Assembly (NCBI GenBank): GCA_946406115.1
Contig: OX291544.1
Span: forward strand, 34,179,521-34,243,520
Source: Apoda limacodes
Taxonomy: Eukaryota > Arthropoda > Insecta > Lepidoptera > Limacodidae
DNA: 64,000 bases
Direction: 5' to 3'
Shown here: piece by piece, positions 11,098 through 22,329 of the stretch
Layout of the letters: every line of letters begins with the position of its first letter
How positions within the stretch are numbered: the stretch's first letter is position 1
Notes under the pieces: model-generated
The model's database searches: none
What the model was told of the DNA's origin: nothing
The model's input: only the letters and a program-made list of their open reading frames with translations
Position numbers and translations under genes: made by a program

Positions 11098-14000
11098 ATG
11101 AAATTAATACATCAAAATATGCAAAGTCTCTCTAGCAAAGTTCTTGAACTGGAACTATTCTTAAACGAATATGAAGTTGACATTGCTTGTCTCACTGAAA
11201 CTTGGTTAAAAGGTTCTTGTATTAGTTTTAATATATCTAATTATGATATAGTAAGTTTTTTTAACAGAGAATCCGTATCTGGCGGTGGTTCATTAATCTT
11301 AATACATAACAAACTAAAATGCAAAGAACGGAAAGATGTAGTCGCACTCTCTGTTGAAAAAATTATTGAGCTGTCATGCATGTACAGTCCTCCAAAAAGT
11401 GATTTAAATATCTTTCTAAAAGTTATGGAAAATGTTTTAAGACTTATATTTAGAAAATCAAAACAAGTTCATTTATGTGGACTTTAATGTTAATATATTA
11501 TTAGAGTCCTTAGGCAGTAAAAAACTGCTAAGTCTATTTTTATCATTCGAATTACTTCATATTTTTTGAAGAACCGACTCAAATTTATAATGGTTCAGAA
11601 ACGTGTTTGGATAACAATTTTTGTAATTTTGCTGTTGATGAAAAAAAATGTCTTCGATTCTATAAGTTCTGACCATTCCGGACAGTTTATAACTTTTGCC
11701 ACTGTAAGTAAGAATACTTTACCAAGTGTTGTTTGTAGGCCCATTACTAACCAAAAGATTAAAAAACTTGTGCACACAATATCAACTAAATTACAAACGC
11801 TAGTGCAGAAAATAGTACTATAGACATGCAATGCAAAATAATAGTTCAATTTCAAATTAAAACATTGACGCTATTTTCACAAGAAAAAAAGTAACAAAGT
11901 TGTCTAAATATAAATTCAGTGAATGGGCAACACCTGGCTTGGAAAAGCGTCGCAACAAACTATATGAATTATACAGTAGAAATTCACTGTGTTGTGACAA
12001 AGCATTTACTGATTATGTCAAAAGATATTCCAAAATATTTAAAAAAGCTGGTTTAACAGCAAAAACACTATATCTAAGCAATAAAATAAAATCTTCTGAA
12101 AATTAAACAGAAACTACTTGGCAGATAATAAACAAGGAAACTGGAAAAGATAGGTCAACTTGCGGAAATGACTGTAAACTTCATATAGGGAACAATGTCA
12201 TAACTTCCGATAAAGATGTTACAAACGCTTTAGTGAACCATTTCACAAACGTCCCACTTGAGACAACAAAATACCTTAACTCATCCTGCATCCTTGCATA
12301 GAAAGTTTTTAAAGAGAGCACTAAACACAATTCAGTGAATTTCAGTTTTAGTCATGTATCTCCTGAAGACATAGTTTAAGTATTTAAATCACTTAAAATT
12401 AAAAACACTGAAGACCAGTGGGGAATATCTGTATTCTTAATTAGCCATATTATTGTTATTTTTGCCTCTATTTAGCTAGTATATTTAATAATTGTGTTGA
12501 CGATGGTATTTTTCTTGATATAATGAAGTGTAGTAAAATTATTCCATTATTTAAGTCTGGCCGCCCACTATCAATACTGCCCGCAATCAGTTTGAAAGCC
12601 TTATTCTAGATCAAATTCTTTTCTTCATCAGAACGAACGGTGTACTAAATAGTCAGCAATTTGGCTTTACCAAAGGTAAGTCAACAATTGATGCAGGTGT
12701 TTCTCTAATAAGACACATACATGAGGCATGGGAAAGGTCGCAGGATGCTATTGGTGTATTTTGTGACCTTTCGAAAGTTTTTGATTGTGTGGATCATGTA
12801 ACTCTGTTATGCAAGCTAGACCACTATGGAATCAGAAATAAAGCACTGCTTCAAAGCGATGTTTTGAAATCTTACCTTAAAAATAGAAAACAAACAGTAA
12901 TCATAAATGGCCAACAATCTGTGACATCTAATGTTACAATAGGAGTGCCGCAAGGTTCTATACTGAGTCCATTTCTGTTTCTAGTTTATATCAATGATTT
13001 ACCGTTTTATGTTGAGAGGTACTCAAAAATAGTGCTTTTCGCTGACGACACTTCCCTTATATACATACATATAACAGAAAATCAGGTAACGTCAGTGAAG
13101 AAAACGACACCTTAGTAAAAATTAATCATTGGTTTAATGCAAATAACTTATTACTAAATGGGTCTAAAACAAAATGTATGAATTTCAATTTGTGCCAAAA
13201 AAAATCACCAGGTGCACCTCAAATAATAGTTGGAAATAAAAAAAATTAATATATTGATCAGACAGTTTTTCTAGGAATAACAATTGACCGCAAGCTGCAG
13301 TGGAGCCCACACATATCGGCACTTACTAAAAGATTAAGCTCGGCTGCATATGCTGTGCGTAGAATTAGGCAATCAACAAATATTGAGACTGCAAAACTTT
13401 TATATTTTAGTAACTTCCACAGCATTATGTACTATGGCATATTACTGTGGGGGAAAGCTGCAGATATCGAGGATATTTTTAAACTACAGAAGAGGGCAGT
13501 CAGGTTTTTGTACGGTATTGAAACTCGCAAGTCTCTTAGGAATGTGTTTAAAAACACCAATATATTAACACTGCCATGTCTCTATATATGAGAATATTAT
13601 GTATATATCCCTAAAACATGATTGAGCGAAGCGATGGCTGATTCAATTGTCATACTCGTGAACGGGTGCCGCCTGTGGAGGCTGGTCTGCTCTTGCAAAC
13701 TTCTTTGTATTCTTAGTATTTAGTCTTACTTTTTTGTTTTGTTTATTAATACTGTAAGACATTGATTATTTCTTAGTGATGAATACATAAACTGTCTTTT
13801 GTTTATATTAGATACTTTTTTATGTTGTGCTTGTGCTTTATATTTCATGTTTTTTTATATTTGTAATGGAAAGTGTCCTTTTATGATAGGGAGGTCATTT
13901 TCCAATATTTTAATTGGACGCTGTAAGAGAAAGGGAGAAAAGAAATGCCCTTGCTGAGTTTCTTGCCGGTTCTTCTCAGTACAAGGTCTCCCGCCCTGTA

Positions 14001-14365
14001 AACTTACGAACCGATGGCGTAGTGACATTCATAAGTGCTCAATTATTGTAGCCTAAACTGAATAAATTATATTGAATTTGAATTTGAATTTATGCCAGGA
14101 AAAACTTTGTACATTTTCAAAAAAAAGGTGATAAGCATATGCATAATACTAGGTACAGAAATCAGCTTGCTTTGCCAGTTTCACGTTTAACCAAAGTGCA
14201 AAAGTCTTTTGTCGAGGACTGTATACGCTTCTATAATAAAATACCTGAAGAGGTATTAAATCTTAATTAAAATCAATTTAAAAAGCACATTAATACCACT
14301 CTATGTAAAAAAAGCATATTACAAATTTCTAATTTTATTGGCGATAAAATGGCACTTATGTAGCT
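11098..14365 (+). pseudogene. LINE ORF2: APE endonuclease and reverse transcriptase
   Basis: The N-terminal APE endonuclease reads IHQNMQSLSSKV, CLTETWLKG, GGGSLILIHNK, MYSPPKSDLN, GDFN-like DFNVN in another frame, and SDHSGQF near 11670. RT follows after stops: QFGFTKGKSTIDAG, FDCVDHVTLLCKLDHYGI, GVPQGSILSPFLFLVYINDL and VLFADDTSLIYI (12789-13115). Thumb and C-terminus are TIDRKLQWSPHISAL, YYGILLWGKAADIEDIFKLQ and FKNTNILTLPCLYI at 13590. The frame resumes at 14092 as ARKNFVHFQKKGDKHMHNTR after removal of a 13604-14091 insertion. Several frameshifts and stops; dead copy. The style is CR1/Daphne-like within the Jockey superfamily; the clade is inferred from recalled motifs. Confidence 0.85.
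13604..14091 (+). mobile_element. Retroposon fragment inserted in LINE ORF2
   Basis: The 5' part (TGATTGAGCGAAGCGATGGC ... GGTGCCGCCTGTGGAGGCTG) matches part of repeat A at 15995-16110. The 3' part contains GAGTTTCTTGCCGGTTCTTC and ends in (TTGAATT)n tandem heptamers after AATAAATTATATTGAA, a 3' end widespread in lepidopteran retroposons. Removing it rejoins the codons for ENIMY and ARKNFVHF of the host LINE. Confidence 0.7.
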
Positions 14366-14369
14366 TAAA

Positions 14370-14895
14370 TTATCTGTTATTGTTTAATTTGACGTTTCTA
14401 ATTCTATTATAGATTGACAATGCCCCTGTACAGCAGCTAGTATATAATTTGATCCCTTTATAATGTTGGAATTTAATAATAGTACTATCTATTAGATTTG
14501 ACAAAGCCCCTTTACAGCAGCTAATAATATATTTAGTAGATATATTTTAAGTATGACAATGCTCTTGCTTTGCAGCTAATAAATATTGTAATTATTTTTT
14601 ATTGAGATGCAATCAATTATTATAATTTTGATAATGCCCCTGTACAGCAGCATTGATATGATAATAAATCTTATCAATATTAAATTAACATAGAATGACA
14701 TCTGACAATGCCTCTTTACAGCAGCTTCCATTTTATATATTTACATTTTTATTTTTATTTTTTCTGTTGCTATTTAACATTATTTAATCGATTTGGTGCG
14801 ATGTTAAATTTTTAACATGTCATTTATAATTTCTGTAAAAAATGTAAAAATTATTGTTAATATTGACTTAACCAAGTGTACATAAAACTGTTCCT
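14370..14895 (+). repeat. LINE 3' UTR with five spaced copies of a 23-nt motif
   Basis: Five copies of a motif beginning TGACAATGCCCCTGTACAG and ending CAGC occur at 14415, 14499, 14554, 14629 and 14703. Spacing is 84, 55, 75 and 74 nt, with AT-rich filler between. The core CTGTACAG is palindromic in two copies. The UTR ends near AATAAAGAAATAC at 14900. Confidence 0.8.
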
Positions 14896-14915
14896 ATGGT
14901 GATAATAAAGAAATA

Positions 14916-15525
14916 CAAACCCCCCACCAATAGAACCCAAGTACTCGGGAGATTTTCGAAAAAAAAAAAAACGGAGGAGAAAACCCGCATCTCAGCCCAC
15001 AACAACCGTTCCGGCTTAGTACACCGGACAAATTCATTTGTGCCCAACATTGAAATGCCACCCCCCCCCCCAGTTCGCAGACCCCGCAACCCCCCAAATC
15101 GTCTCAACCACCAAAAAAATCGCAACCGCGCGCCGTTGCTGCTCAACAGTCTCAGCCCCCCGCGACAAGCCGCCCCAGTGGCATTCAACATATTCAGGGC
15201 CCACCTCGTATGCAAGCTGGTGCCCTAAATGTAGCCAAAGCAGCAATAGCGGCACTAAACGCGGCCATAGAGTCCATAGCTGCCGGCCAAAATCCTTTAC
15301 CAGCCCGTTTTAACCGTTTAAGCTTGGCACAACTTACCACAATTCTCACGTGGGAATATAATGGGGCCTCATAAGGGCCTTAAATTAAGAATTGTGTACT
15401 GGGGGCATAAAAGGCAATACAGCCGTCCTCAAAACATTAGTCCAGGAATACGATGTTCACATTGTGCTACTGGGCGAAACGAAAATTTCTCCCTCTAATA
15501 TTGCTTTCAGGGGTACGGCAGTATT
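14916..15525 (+). pseudogene. LINE fragment: ORF1 C-terminus and ORF2 start
   Basis: One frame gives a Pro/Gln-rich tail (TPPPPSSQTPQPPKSSQPP) followed by MQAGALNVAKAAIAALNAAI and ARFNRLSLAQLTTIL, an ORF1/gag-like C-terminus. About 80 nt on, LKLRIVYWG and EYDVHIVLLGETKISPSNIA form the opening of an APE endonuclease, with frameshifts. The sequence is cut at about 15525 where repeat A begins. It is a non-LTR fragment (Jockey/R1 style); the clade is uncertain. Confidence 0.65.
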
Positions 15526-15529
15526 ATTA

Positions 15530-16405
15530 TACTTGTATAGTATTATACTTATACCTGTTATGTAAGTTTATACGTACATGTATATTTATTATGTTATTAT
15601 ATTATGTCTATTTTTTCTAGTAGTATCAATTTTTGATACACTTTGTTTTATGTATATTTATGTGTGACCTTGTGTTTGTACTTATATATTTATTTAGTAA
15701 TATTATTCTAAAAAATTTGATAATTTAGTAAATGCTTTTGACTTTCCAATCTTCTCCTCTTATCTAAATATTTTCAAAAGGGACTATAAATCAGGTTTAA
15801 GTTCAAAGTACGTGCGTTCGCCTTGTGATGTTAAATGTAAACTTGTGTGTGTAAATCTCAATATGAATCGGATTTATATTTTGTTCCTTTACTACACACA
15901 TTGTAACTAATTTTTATTGGAGTTGCTTAAGTGTGTCTTCCTCTCTCAAAGTCTCTGCGGTGGTGGCATGTACGTCGGGTCGTTACGTACCCTAAATCAT
16001 GGTTGAGCGAAGCGATGGCTGATTCATGTGTCATACTTGTGAACGGGTGCCGTTGTGGAGGCTGGTCTGCTCTTGCAAACTTTTTTGTATTCTTAGTTTT
16101 CGATCATCGGTTAAGGATTTCAACCGCAACTCCTCAATTATTAAACTTATAATACTTGACGTTTTTAAGTAGCTTATGTCCTTTTCCGGGACTCAAAACT
16201 ATCTGCATGTCAAATTTCATCTTGATCGGTACCGCGGTTTCACCTTGAAAAGGTAACAGACAGATTTACTTTCGGATTTATAATATTTATCATTATATTA
16301 TATTCATGGATAGTATGGATAATTTTAAGTATGTGTATGTAAATATGATTGTGCAAAAATATAATTATGATGGTGCTAATGCCACTATAGTCTGGTTTAC
16401 TTTTC
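15530..16405 (+). repeat. Dispersed repeat A, copy 1
   Basis: It is closely similar to 44518-45260 on the plus strand and to 39425-38620 on the minus strand. Landmarks are CAATCTTCTCCTCTTATCTA, GGTTGAGCGAAGCGATGGCT and GCTGGTCTGCTCTTGCAAAC. A Helitron-like block follows (TTCAACCGCAACTCCTCAAT to ATTTATAATATTTATC), then ATTGTGCAAAAATATAATTA. Because all three copies carry the Helitron-like block at the same place, it was present before the family spread. No coding capacity. At 39.4 kb it follows LINE RT sequence, so it may be a long LINE 3' UTR. Confidence 0.75.
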
Positions 16406-16447
16406 CTCAAAATATGATTCTAGCGGCATTTGGCCAAATGAGTTTTT

Positions 16448-16610
16448 TTGACGTGACAACGTCTTATAAATTGGTTTGCCGGGTGACACTTCAAGAAACT
16501 GCGTTACGCTCCGCTCACGTTATGCGCTCACAATGAGAGCGAGTGAGAGGCACGCGCCCGCCTAAGAGCGAGAGAGACAGACATAAAATCATTGTCACGT
16601 AAAACTTTCG
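16448..16610. repeat. Possible MITE-like segment
   Basis: An inverted pair, GACGTGACAACG near 16449 and ATTGTCACGTAAAA near 16591, brackets a GC-richer stretch with AGAGCGAGTGAGAGG-like sequence. I cannot define exact ends or a target duplication. From 16613 to 17170 I see only AT-rich sequence. Confidence 0.3.
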
Positions 16611-17169
16611 CCCGTATACCGACTTTACAGGCAACCAGTTTTTACTAATTCGGGCCTCCTAAACACGAATTTCGATGTTGGCACTCCCTCAATTTTAGGG
16701 CCTCGGAGCTGACTTTTATCTTTTAGATTGATAATCGTGTCATATTTTGTCGAATTATACGAATATAATTTGTTACGGAGTGTTTAATCAACTATTTAAA
16801 TGTATAAGAACGAAAAATCTGCGAATGAATAAAAATATTTTGAGTTGATTCTCCTTGTATATGGCAAAATTCATGTTTTGTTGAAGCTATTTATTTCTTT
16901 GTGGTTAAATGCAATAATAAAGCATGATAATAAGTAAACCACAAAGGTAATGTCGAATAAAATTGTCAATATTTTTAATAATTACACAATCATTTAATCA
17001 TCTTTCTCATCTACATCATCTTTTTTTGAATTTGTACAAATTGTGGAACAAAACCACATTGAGGTACAAATTAACTTAGCCTTTCGGCATTTACAAAGTT
17101 TTGATGTGCAATCTTTTTTTCAACTACAAAGAACAATATCTTTTGCAGCTTTTGGAATTGGTTCAAGGT

Positions 17170-17610
17170 GAGGTGAGTTATATATCCGCCCGATAGCGGG
17201 CGGAATACGAGCGGGTGCTACACACAAACACGCACATATACATATATGCACACACATATTCAAACAGACGTCGCACACCCGAAAGTGGCCCAGCTCCTAC
17301 ACAACAGCCTGGCAACAAATGCACATCATTTAACCTACCATCACTTCGGAAAATAGCCTAAGGGGAGAAGAAGTGACAAGAAACTCCTGAATGTACACCT
17401 GTTACCAATCAGTCATGCAGGAACCAAGCAATCAAGTACACAATATCTATCCAAATATGTATATACACACATACACGTACGTACTTGTGTGCCACACCCC
17501 CACACATCCAAAACCCCACCAAAACCAGGCAACCAAAGGCGGATTGCACATGGTGCATCCCCTAGTAGCTCGCCACCAACCACTATAAAACAGAGACATA
17601 ACATAGCTAC
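17170..17610 (-). repeat. LINE 3' UTR, minus strand, related to 39430-39780
   Basis: GTCACTTC(T/C)TCTCC-type sequence around ATCACTTCGGAAAATAGCCT and GAAGAAGTGACAAGAAACTC is shared with 39590-39665. Both lie directly 3' of RT remnants of the same LINE family, which supports a 3' UTR. CA-rich runs (ACACACATACACGTACGTAC) are part of it. Confidence 0.65.
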
Positions 17611-17639
17611 TTAGCTTGGTCTTTAGAGTACTCCTTTAA

Positions 17640-19437
17640 CTTATCAATCGTAAATAATTTAATTTTGAATAGAAAACCTAACATTAACTTTGTGTGATAC
17701 TAGGCCATACAATTTTGCATTCAAATATTCATCTACATTATAATATACTTTCTTACATAGCAGATGTTTAATATAAAATTTAAACTATTTGTCACCTAAG
17801 TTAAGAATTTCTACAGTTATCTTGTTATAAAATTTTACACCGCTTCCCATAAATGATTTGTTGGCTTTAGTAAGCCTAAACTTTGGCATAGCAAGTTTAT
17901 TTTTATTTCTCGTATTTAAGTTGTGTGTATCACTGTTCCTCGGAGATTGGGATATATTTTACCGACAAACATAATATTTATATTGACGCAGTACCGTTAG
18001 AATATTTATTTCTTTAAAAACATCCCTGAGAGAATCTCGGCTACATAGCTCATAAATGCTTCGTACTGCCCTTTTTTGTAATATAAATATGGTTTCAATA
18101 TCGGCAGCAGAACCCCCATAGCAAAATACCACAAGACATGACACTGTGGAAATAAGCAAAGTAAACAAGTCTTGCTGTGGTTATGTCAGTCAATTGCCTG
18201 ATTTTTCTAACCACAAAAGCAGCAGAACTAAGTTTACCTGCTAGAACTGTAATTTGTGGACCCCACTGCAATTTTGAGTCAATAGTTATACCTAAAAAGA
18301 CCGTTTTATCAACTAATTCTAATTTTTCATTATTTAATACCAGATTTCTATTAATTTGGATTACATTAGGTAGTGAAAACTTAATGCATATTGTTTTATT
18401 AGCTTTAAGTACAAGATTATTAACAGTAAACCAGTTGGAAATTTTATAAGGTGCCTTTTTATGTCGTTCAAATTGTCCTGTTTCCTGCTCACTTTAAACA
18501 ATAATGAAGTGCCATTCGCAAATAATAATATCTCTGTAAACTTTTGCACCATAAAGGGTAAGTCTTTACTTTACCTATACTAATATTATAAGGAGGAAAG
18601 ATTTGATTGTTTGTGTGTTTGTTTGTCTTGAATAGGCTCCGAAACGACTGGACCGATTTGAAAAATTCTTTTACCATTAGAAGCCGACATTATCCCTGAT
18701 GAACATAGACTACTTCTTACCACGAGAAAATGCTTCATTGCTACGGGAAAACGGGTAGTAAGAATTATCCTTCCGTACATTCCTAATTACGGCTGAGCCG
18801 ATTGGGTTGAAATTTTATATGGGTATTTCGATGGTTTTCTGGATGATTCAAAAATATAATTAGACTCGGTAGGTGGCGCTGCTGTTGGTATGTCAACTAT
18901 TAAACGGCTTGACCGACTGGGTTGAAATTTTGTATGTGTTTTTCCATAGTTTCACAGACACGAATGTATTTTGCCATAAAGGAAAGATTTGAATGTATTT
19001 ATTCTATAACCTGCCGATAACGAAATTAGCCGCTGGCAGAAGCTAGTATATACTAAAAACAAGAAAGGCCCTAATATTGACCCTTATGGTACACCTAGTT
19101 TCACTAGAGATCCCTGACATTTAGCACCATTTATAACCACTTTTTAAATTGCTTAAGTATGATTCTACAAGTTCAAGAGATTTATTTCTAAAACCATAAT
19201 ATTTTAATTTAGCTAACAACGTATGATGATCGACACAATCAAACGCCTTAAATAAGTCGCAAAAAACGCTAACTACATCATGGGAACTCTCTCATGCCAC
19301 GAGAATGTGCTTCATAAGCATGGCTCCAGCGTCAGTAGTTGAGCGTCCCCTGGTAAAACCAAATTGTCGATCATGTAAAAGTCCCTGTATACAAAAATGT
19401 GAAAGCAATTGATTCAATTAGTTATGTTCAACTGGTT
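17640..19437 (-). pseudogene. CR1/Daphne-like LINE RT, split by a Helitron
   Basis: Upstream half (19437-19047, minus): RQFGFTRGRSTTDAGAML, VVSVFCDLFKAFDCVDHHTL and LKYYGFRNKSLELVESYL. The downstream half (18572-17640) contains VQKFTEILLFANGTSLLF, where the catalytic ADD has become ANG, then CYGGSAADIETIFILQKRAV and NTRNKNKLAMPKFRLTKANK. The motifs are those of the LINE at 11098-14365, so the two are the same or sister families. A Helitron-like element separates the halves, and the frame has stops. Confidence 0.8.
18573..19046 (+). mobile_element. Helitron-like element nested in a LINE
   Basis: It opens CTATACTAATATTATAAGGA with GATTGTTTGTGTGTTTG and ends GCCGCTGGCAGAAGCTAG followed by T. 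Its body matches 3077-3600, including CCGACATTATCCCTGATGAA and GACCGATTGGGTTGAAATT-like segments. Non-coding. It inserted after the host LINE, since it splits the RT frame. Confidence 0.7.
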
Positions 19438-19544
19438 AGTTGTTTGTAACATTTCTCATTCTATCCATTTCGTCTAATGCGTCAATATAACAAGATTTTC
19501 ACGAAGTCAACTTAGAGCAGTTACGTTCTTCAATTTGAAGACTC

Positions 19545-19835
19545 GCTAAAGACCTTTCAGCTCCATCATCAGACCCTGGTTACCATCTAGCACCAAAGTA
19601 CTCATCAAGACGAATCAAACGAGCCAAACCTTGAAGGGGTTGCGTCGTTTCATTCCAGAGTTCCTATAACCACCTTACAGCTGCATCATTAGATTAGCAC
19701 CATGTCATAACAATATTGCAATGTCAAGCAATTTACACATGTATGCAAAATCTCAGCTTAATCGGTAACTGGGAAGTGGGTGAAATTTCATTTGCAAATA
19801 TTGATGTTAAGCACCGGGACAGATAAAAAACTTAT
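19545..19835. repeat. Dispersed repeat B, copy 1
   Basis: Landmarks CTCCATCATCAGACCCTGGT, TACCATCTAGCACCAAAGTA and TTTACACATGTATGCAAAAT recur at 37080-37390. Within each copy a module of roughly 100-125 bp is repeated with divergence. No protein is encoded. Confidence 0.7.
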
Positions 19836-20464
19836 TAAAAACATATTATGGCTCCTATATAACAACTGTCGAAAATTATATTAAAAAAACTCCTAAACAA
19901 TTTTGGTCCTATGAAGTCGAGATCTAGATCAATGTAATACAATATAAACAGATTACACCAAATGTTTTGACCGTATTTATCACTATACTGCTTTAACAGC
20001 TTATATCAGTTACGAATATAATAATTATTTTAAAATATAAAATATGTGTTTGGGCTTAAGAAAATATAAGTCAAGTGTAAAATATACCTGAAAGAACGTA
20101 TAATATCGTTAGTGACTTCCACAGTGTAAAATTAAGTAGTGATTTTAACAAAAACGTAAAACGAAACAAATCTACAGTTTACCGGATTAATAAATGTTAC
20201 TTCGATTTTCTGTTTACGTGTCGATATAGTTTCAATAAGAACGAAGGTTTTACGTTATTAATTTATAAACAACTTTGCGAAATTAACATGTAATATTTTG
20301 ATATAAATATTCTTAAAAAACCGTTACAGTGCAAATTATAAGGTGTATAAGTAAAAGTGAATGCTGACCTTTGAACTTGTATGTATTCGTTGTCAACAAT
20401 TGATTAATTAATTAACATAATTGCATCTAAATCCACAAGTAAACATAAATTTTAACCAAAGTCG

Positions 20465-20530
20465 TAACTGACCTCTAAAGCTGCGAAGAGGTCGAGTTTT
20501 CCCCCGTGTGCCGTGGGTTCAAATCCACGA
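20465..20530 (+). promoter_or_regulatory. Two hairpins and a B-box motif just before LINE ORF1
   Basis: GACCTC/GAGGTC forms a perfect 6-bp stem at 20470-20493. CGTGG/CCACG forms a second stem at 20512-20529 around GGTTCAAATCC, a perfect Pol III B box (20516-20526). The T-arm is one base out of canonical register and no full cloverleaf forms. It sits 60 nt before the ORF1 ATG at 20590, the same position as the tRNA-like segment of the 9.6-kb LINE. The AT-rich 20090-20464 is probably the rest of the 5' UTR. Confidence 0.45.
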
Positions 20531-20589
20531 AGTTGCCAAATCCCTTTTTGTAATTCTAGGTGTTATATTATAACATTATCGTTCACAAT

Positions 20590-22325
20590 ATGACACCGAA
20601 GGCGAAAAAAACAACTACTGCAGAAACATCAAAGAACATAAAGCAAACGAGTTCCTGCAATTAGTGTAATAAAATGTTCACTGGCAAAGAAAAAAAAATT
20701 ACTTGTTCCGTGTGCAAACTGGAATATCATATAACTTGCGCAAACGTCTCAATCCAACGCTTCACACTAATGAAAAAGCCAACAAACAAAATTGGGAATG
20801 TCGTCGGTGTTTGGACATAAAGAAATGCAGTGATACAAGCACACCCATTCAACATATAACAGTGCCTGCTTGTTCACTAGAAACAGAAACTTATAATCTA
20901 TCGACTGTTAGCACAAAAATTGACTATATTACAAAAAGGATGCCTCAAAAGAAAGTTCAGAATATATCAAATATAGAAATAAGAGGAACATATTCAGACG
21001 ACGAAGACACTTCTTTTCAATCAAATCTAGCATTACAAGAAGAAGTTTACCGGATTTGTCAACCCGAGACAGTGATGAAATAACGGAATTAAAACACCTG
21101 AATATTTAATTAACTACGATGCTCAATAGCGCACATGTAGAAATCGAAAATTTGGGTAATAAAATACATAGCCTACAATTAAAAATAAATAAACAACAAG
21201 TTAAAATAGAAAAATGTACACATATTTGCACTAGGACTAAGAAACGAAGAATAAACGTTTCTGAAATAAATATGTTAAACAGCAGCGAATGTTATTATTC
21301 CACAGACCAACTCAGTGAAAAAAATATAACCTTAGAGCCACTTTTACCCATAGACATCGAAGATAATGAAGAGACTTGCATACAATAAGAAACCATAAAA
21401 CAATTTAAAAATAGTTCGATCAAGTTTGCTACAAATCCTACTAATAACTTAAACGGCGCTAGTAGTTCACACTCAAATGACTGTTAAAGCCCGCAAAAAC
21501 TTGAACCAACTTTTCGCTACTTGTCACTAGAGGACGATAAATCAAGTAACATTGACAAAATGCTACAAAATTTTAAAGATATACCTACAAATCTACAACA
21601 TGAAATGATAGTTGGAGAAAAACAATCTATAGTAAAAAATGGAAAGATATTCATTGTTGGTGGAAAACAGTGCAAGGGTCTCTCATTACGCCCTATAACG
21701 TCGCGTGAGCAATGTTCATATGAAAAGTATGAACTTTTTTTTATCATAAAGCCCTACGCCTCAACCGAGGAAATATTAAAATCAGTCAATTTATTGGACG
21801 CAGCACCAACAGATTATGTTATACTTTCGGTAGGAGAACACGATCTAAATCCCACGAAAATTATGATACATTTATGTACTACTTTAAACTTGTTAAAAAT
21901 GTTCTGTAATTATATTAAATGTTGCTGAAAATCCCTATTTAAATGAAAAAAAAGTTAATGACACGTTAAAAATTATTAGTTCGCAGTTTCAAAATTGTAC
22001 TTTCTTAGACAACACTAACTTAGATTATAAATATGACAAATTTACTAACCCACCTAATGTCTGTAAAAAAATTAATTTCTTATTAGACTCCAAATACTAC
22101 GACACAAACTTTTTAAAATTTAAATTCAGCAAAATCAACGTATAGATACAGGGCTCGTTCAAGTTAACACAAGTTTCATATTGACGTCAGAAAAAATATC
22201 CCAAGTTGGTTTTACTGAACAAAAAAACGTAATCCAGTCGAGTCCAAAAAAATGTACTATACCTTATTATTTATTGAAAAAAACTAATAATATAGATAAA
22301 ACTATGTTTTTTCGTAAGGAATGAT
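20590..22325 (+). pseudogene. LINE ORF1: PHD-like zinc finger, coiled coil, esterase-like domain
   Basis: From ATG 20590, a basic start (MTPKAKKTTTAETSKN) leads to a cysteine/histidine cluster: SSCN-stop-CNKMF, ITCSVCKLEYHITCANVS and, after a frameshift, WECRRCLDIKKC. The C-x2-C, C-x2-C, H-x2-C, C-x2-C pattern is that of a PHD-type finger. At 21119-21388 a coiled coil follows (EIENLGNKIHSLQLKINKQQ). At 21521-21928 NGKIFIVGGKQCKGL and DYVILSVGEHDLNP resemble SGNH esterase blocks I and III, with the usual block I Asp-Ser replaced by GK; the frame runs on as ENPYLNEKKVNDTLK. A PHD plus esterase layout is known for CR1-group ORF1. One stop and several frameshifts. Confidence 0.7.
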
Positions 22326-22329
22326 ACCA

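Noticed and set aside
14868..15313. Overlapping ORFs on both strands around the proline-rich segment
   Set aside because: They are shadows of a C-rich LINE ORF1 tail; only the plus frame gives recognisable ORF1/ORF2 motifs.
17390..17604. ORFs in both directions over CA-rich sequence
   Set aside because: Low-complexity CA runs in a LINE 3' UTR; no protein features.
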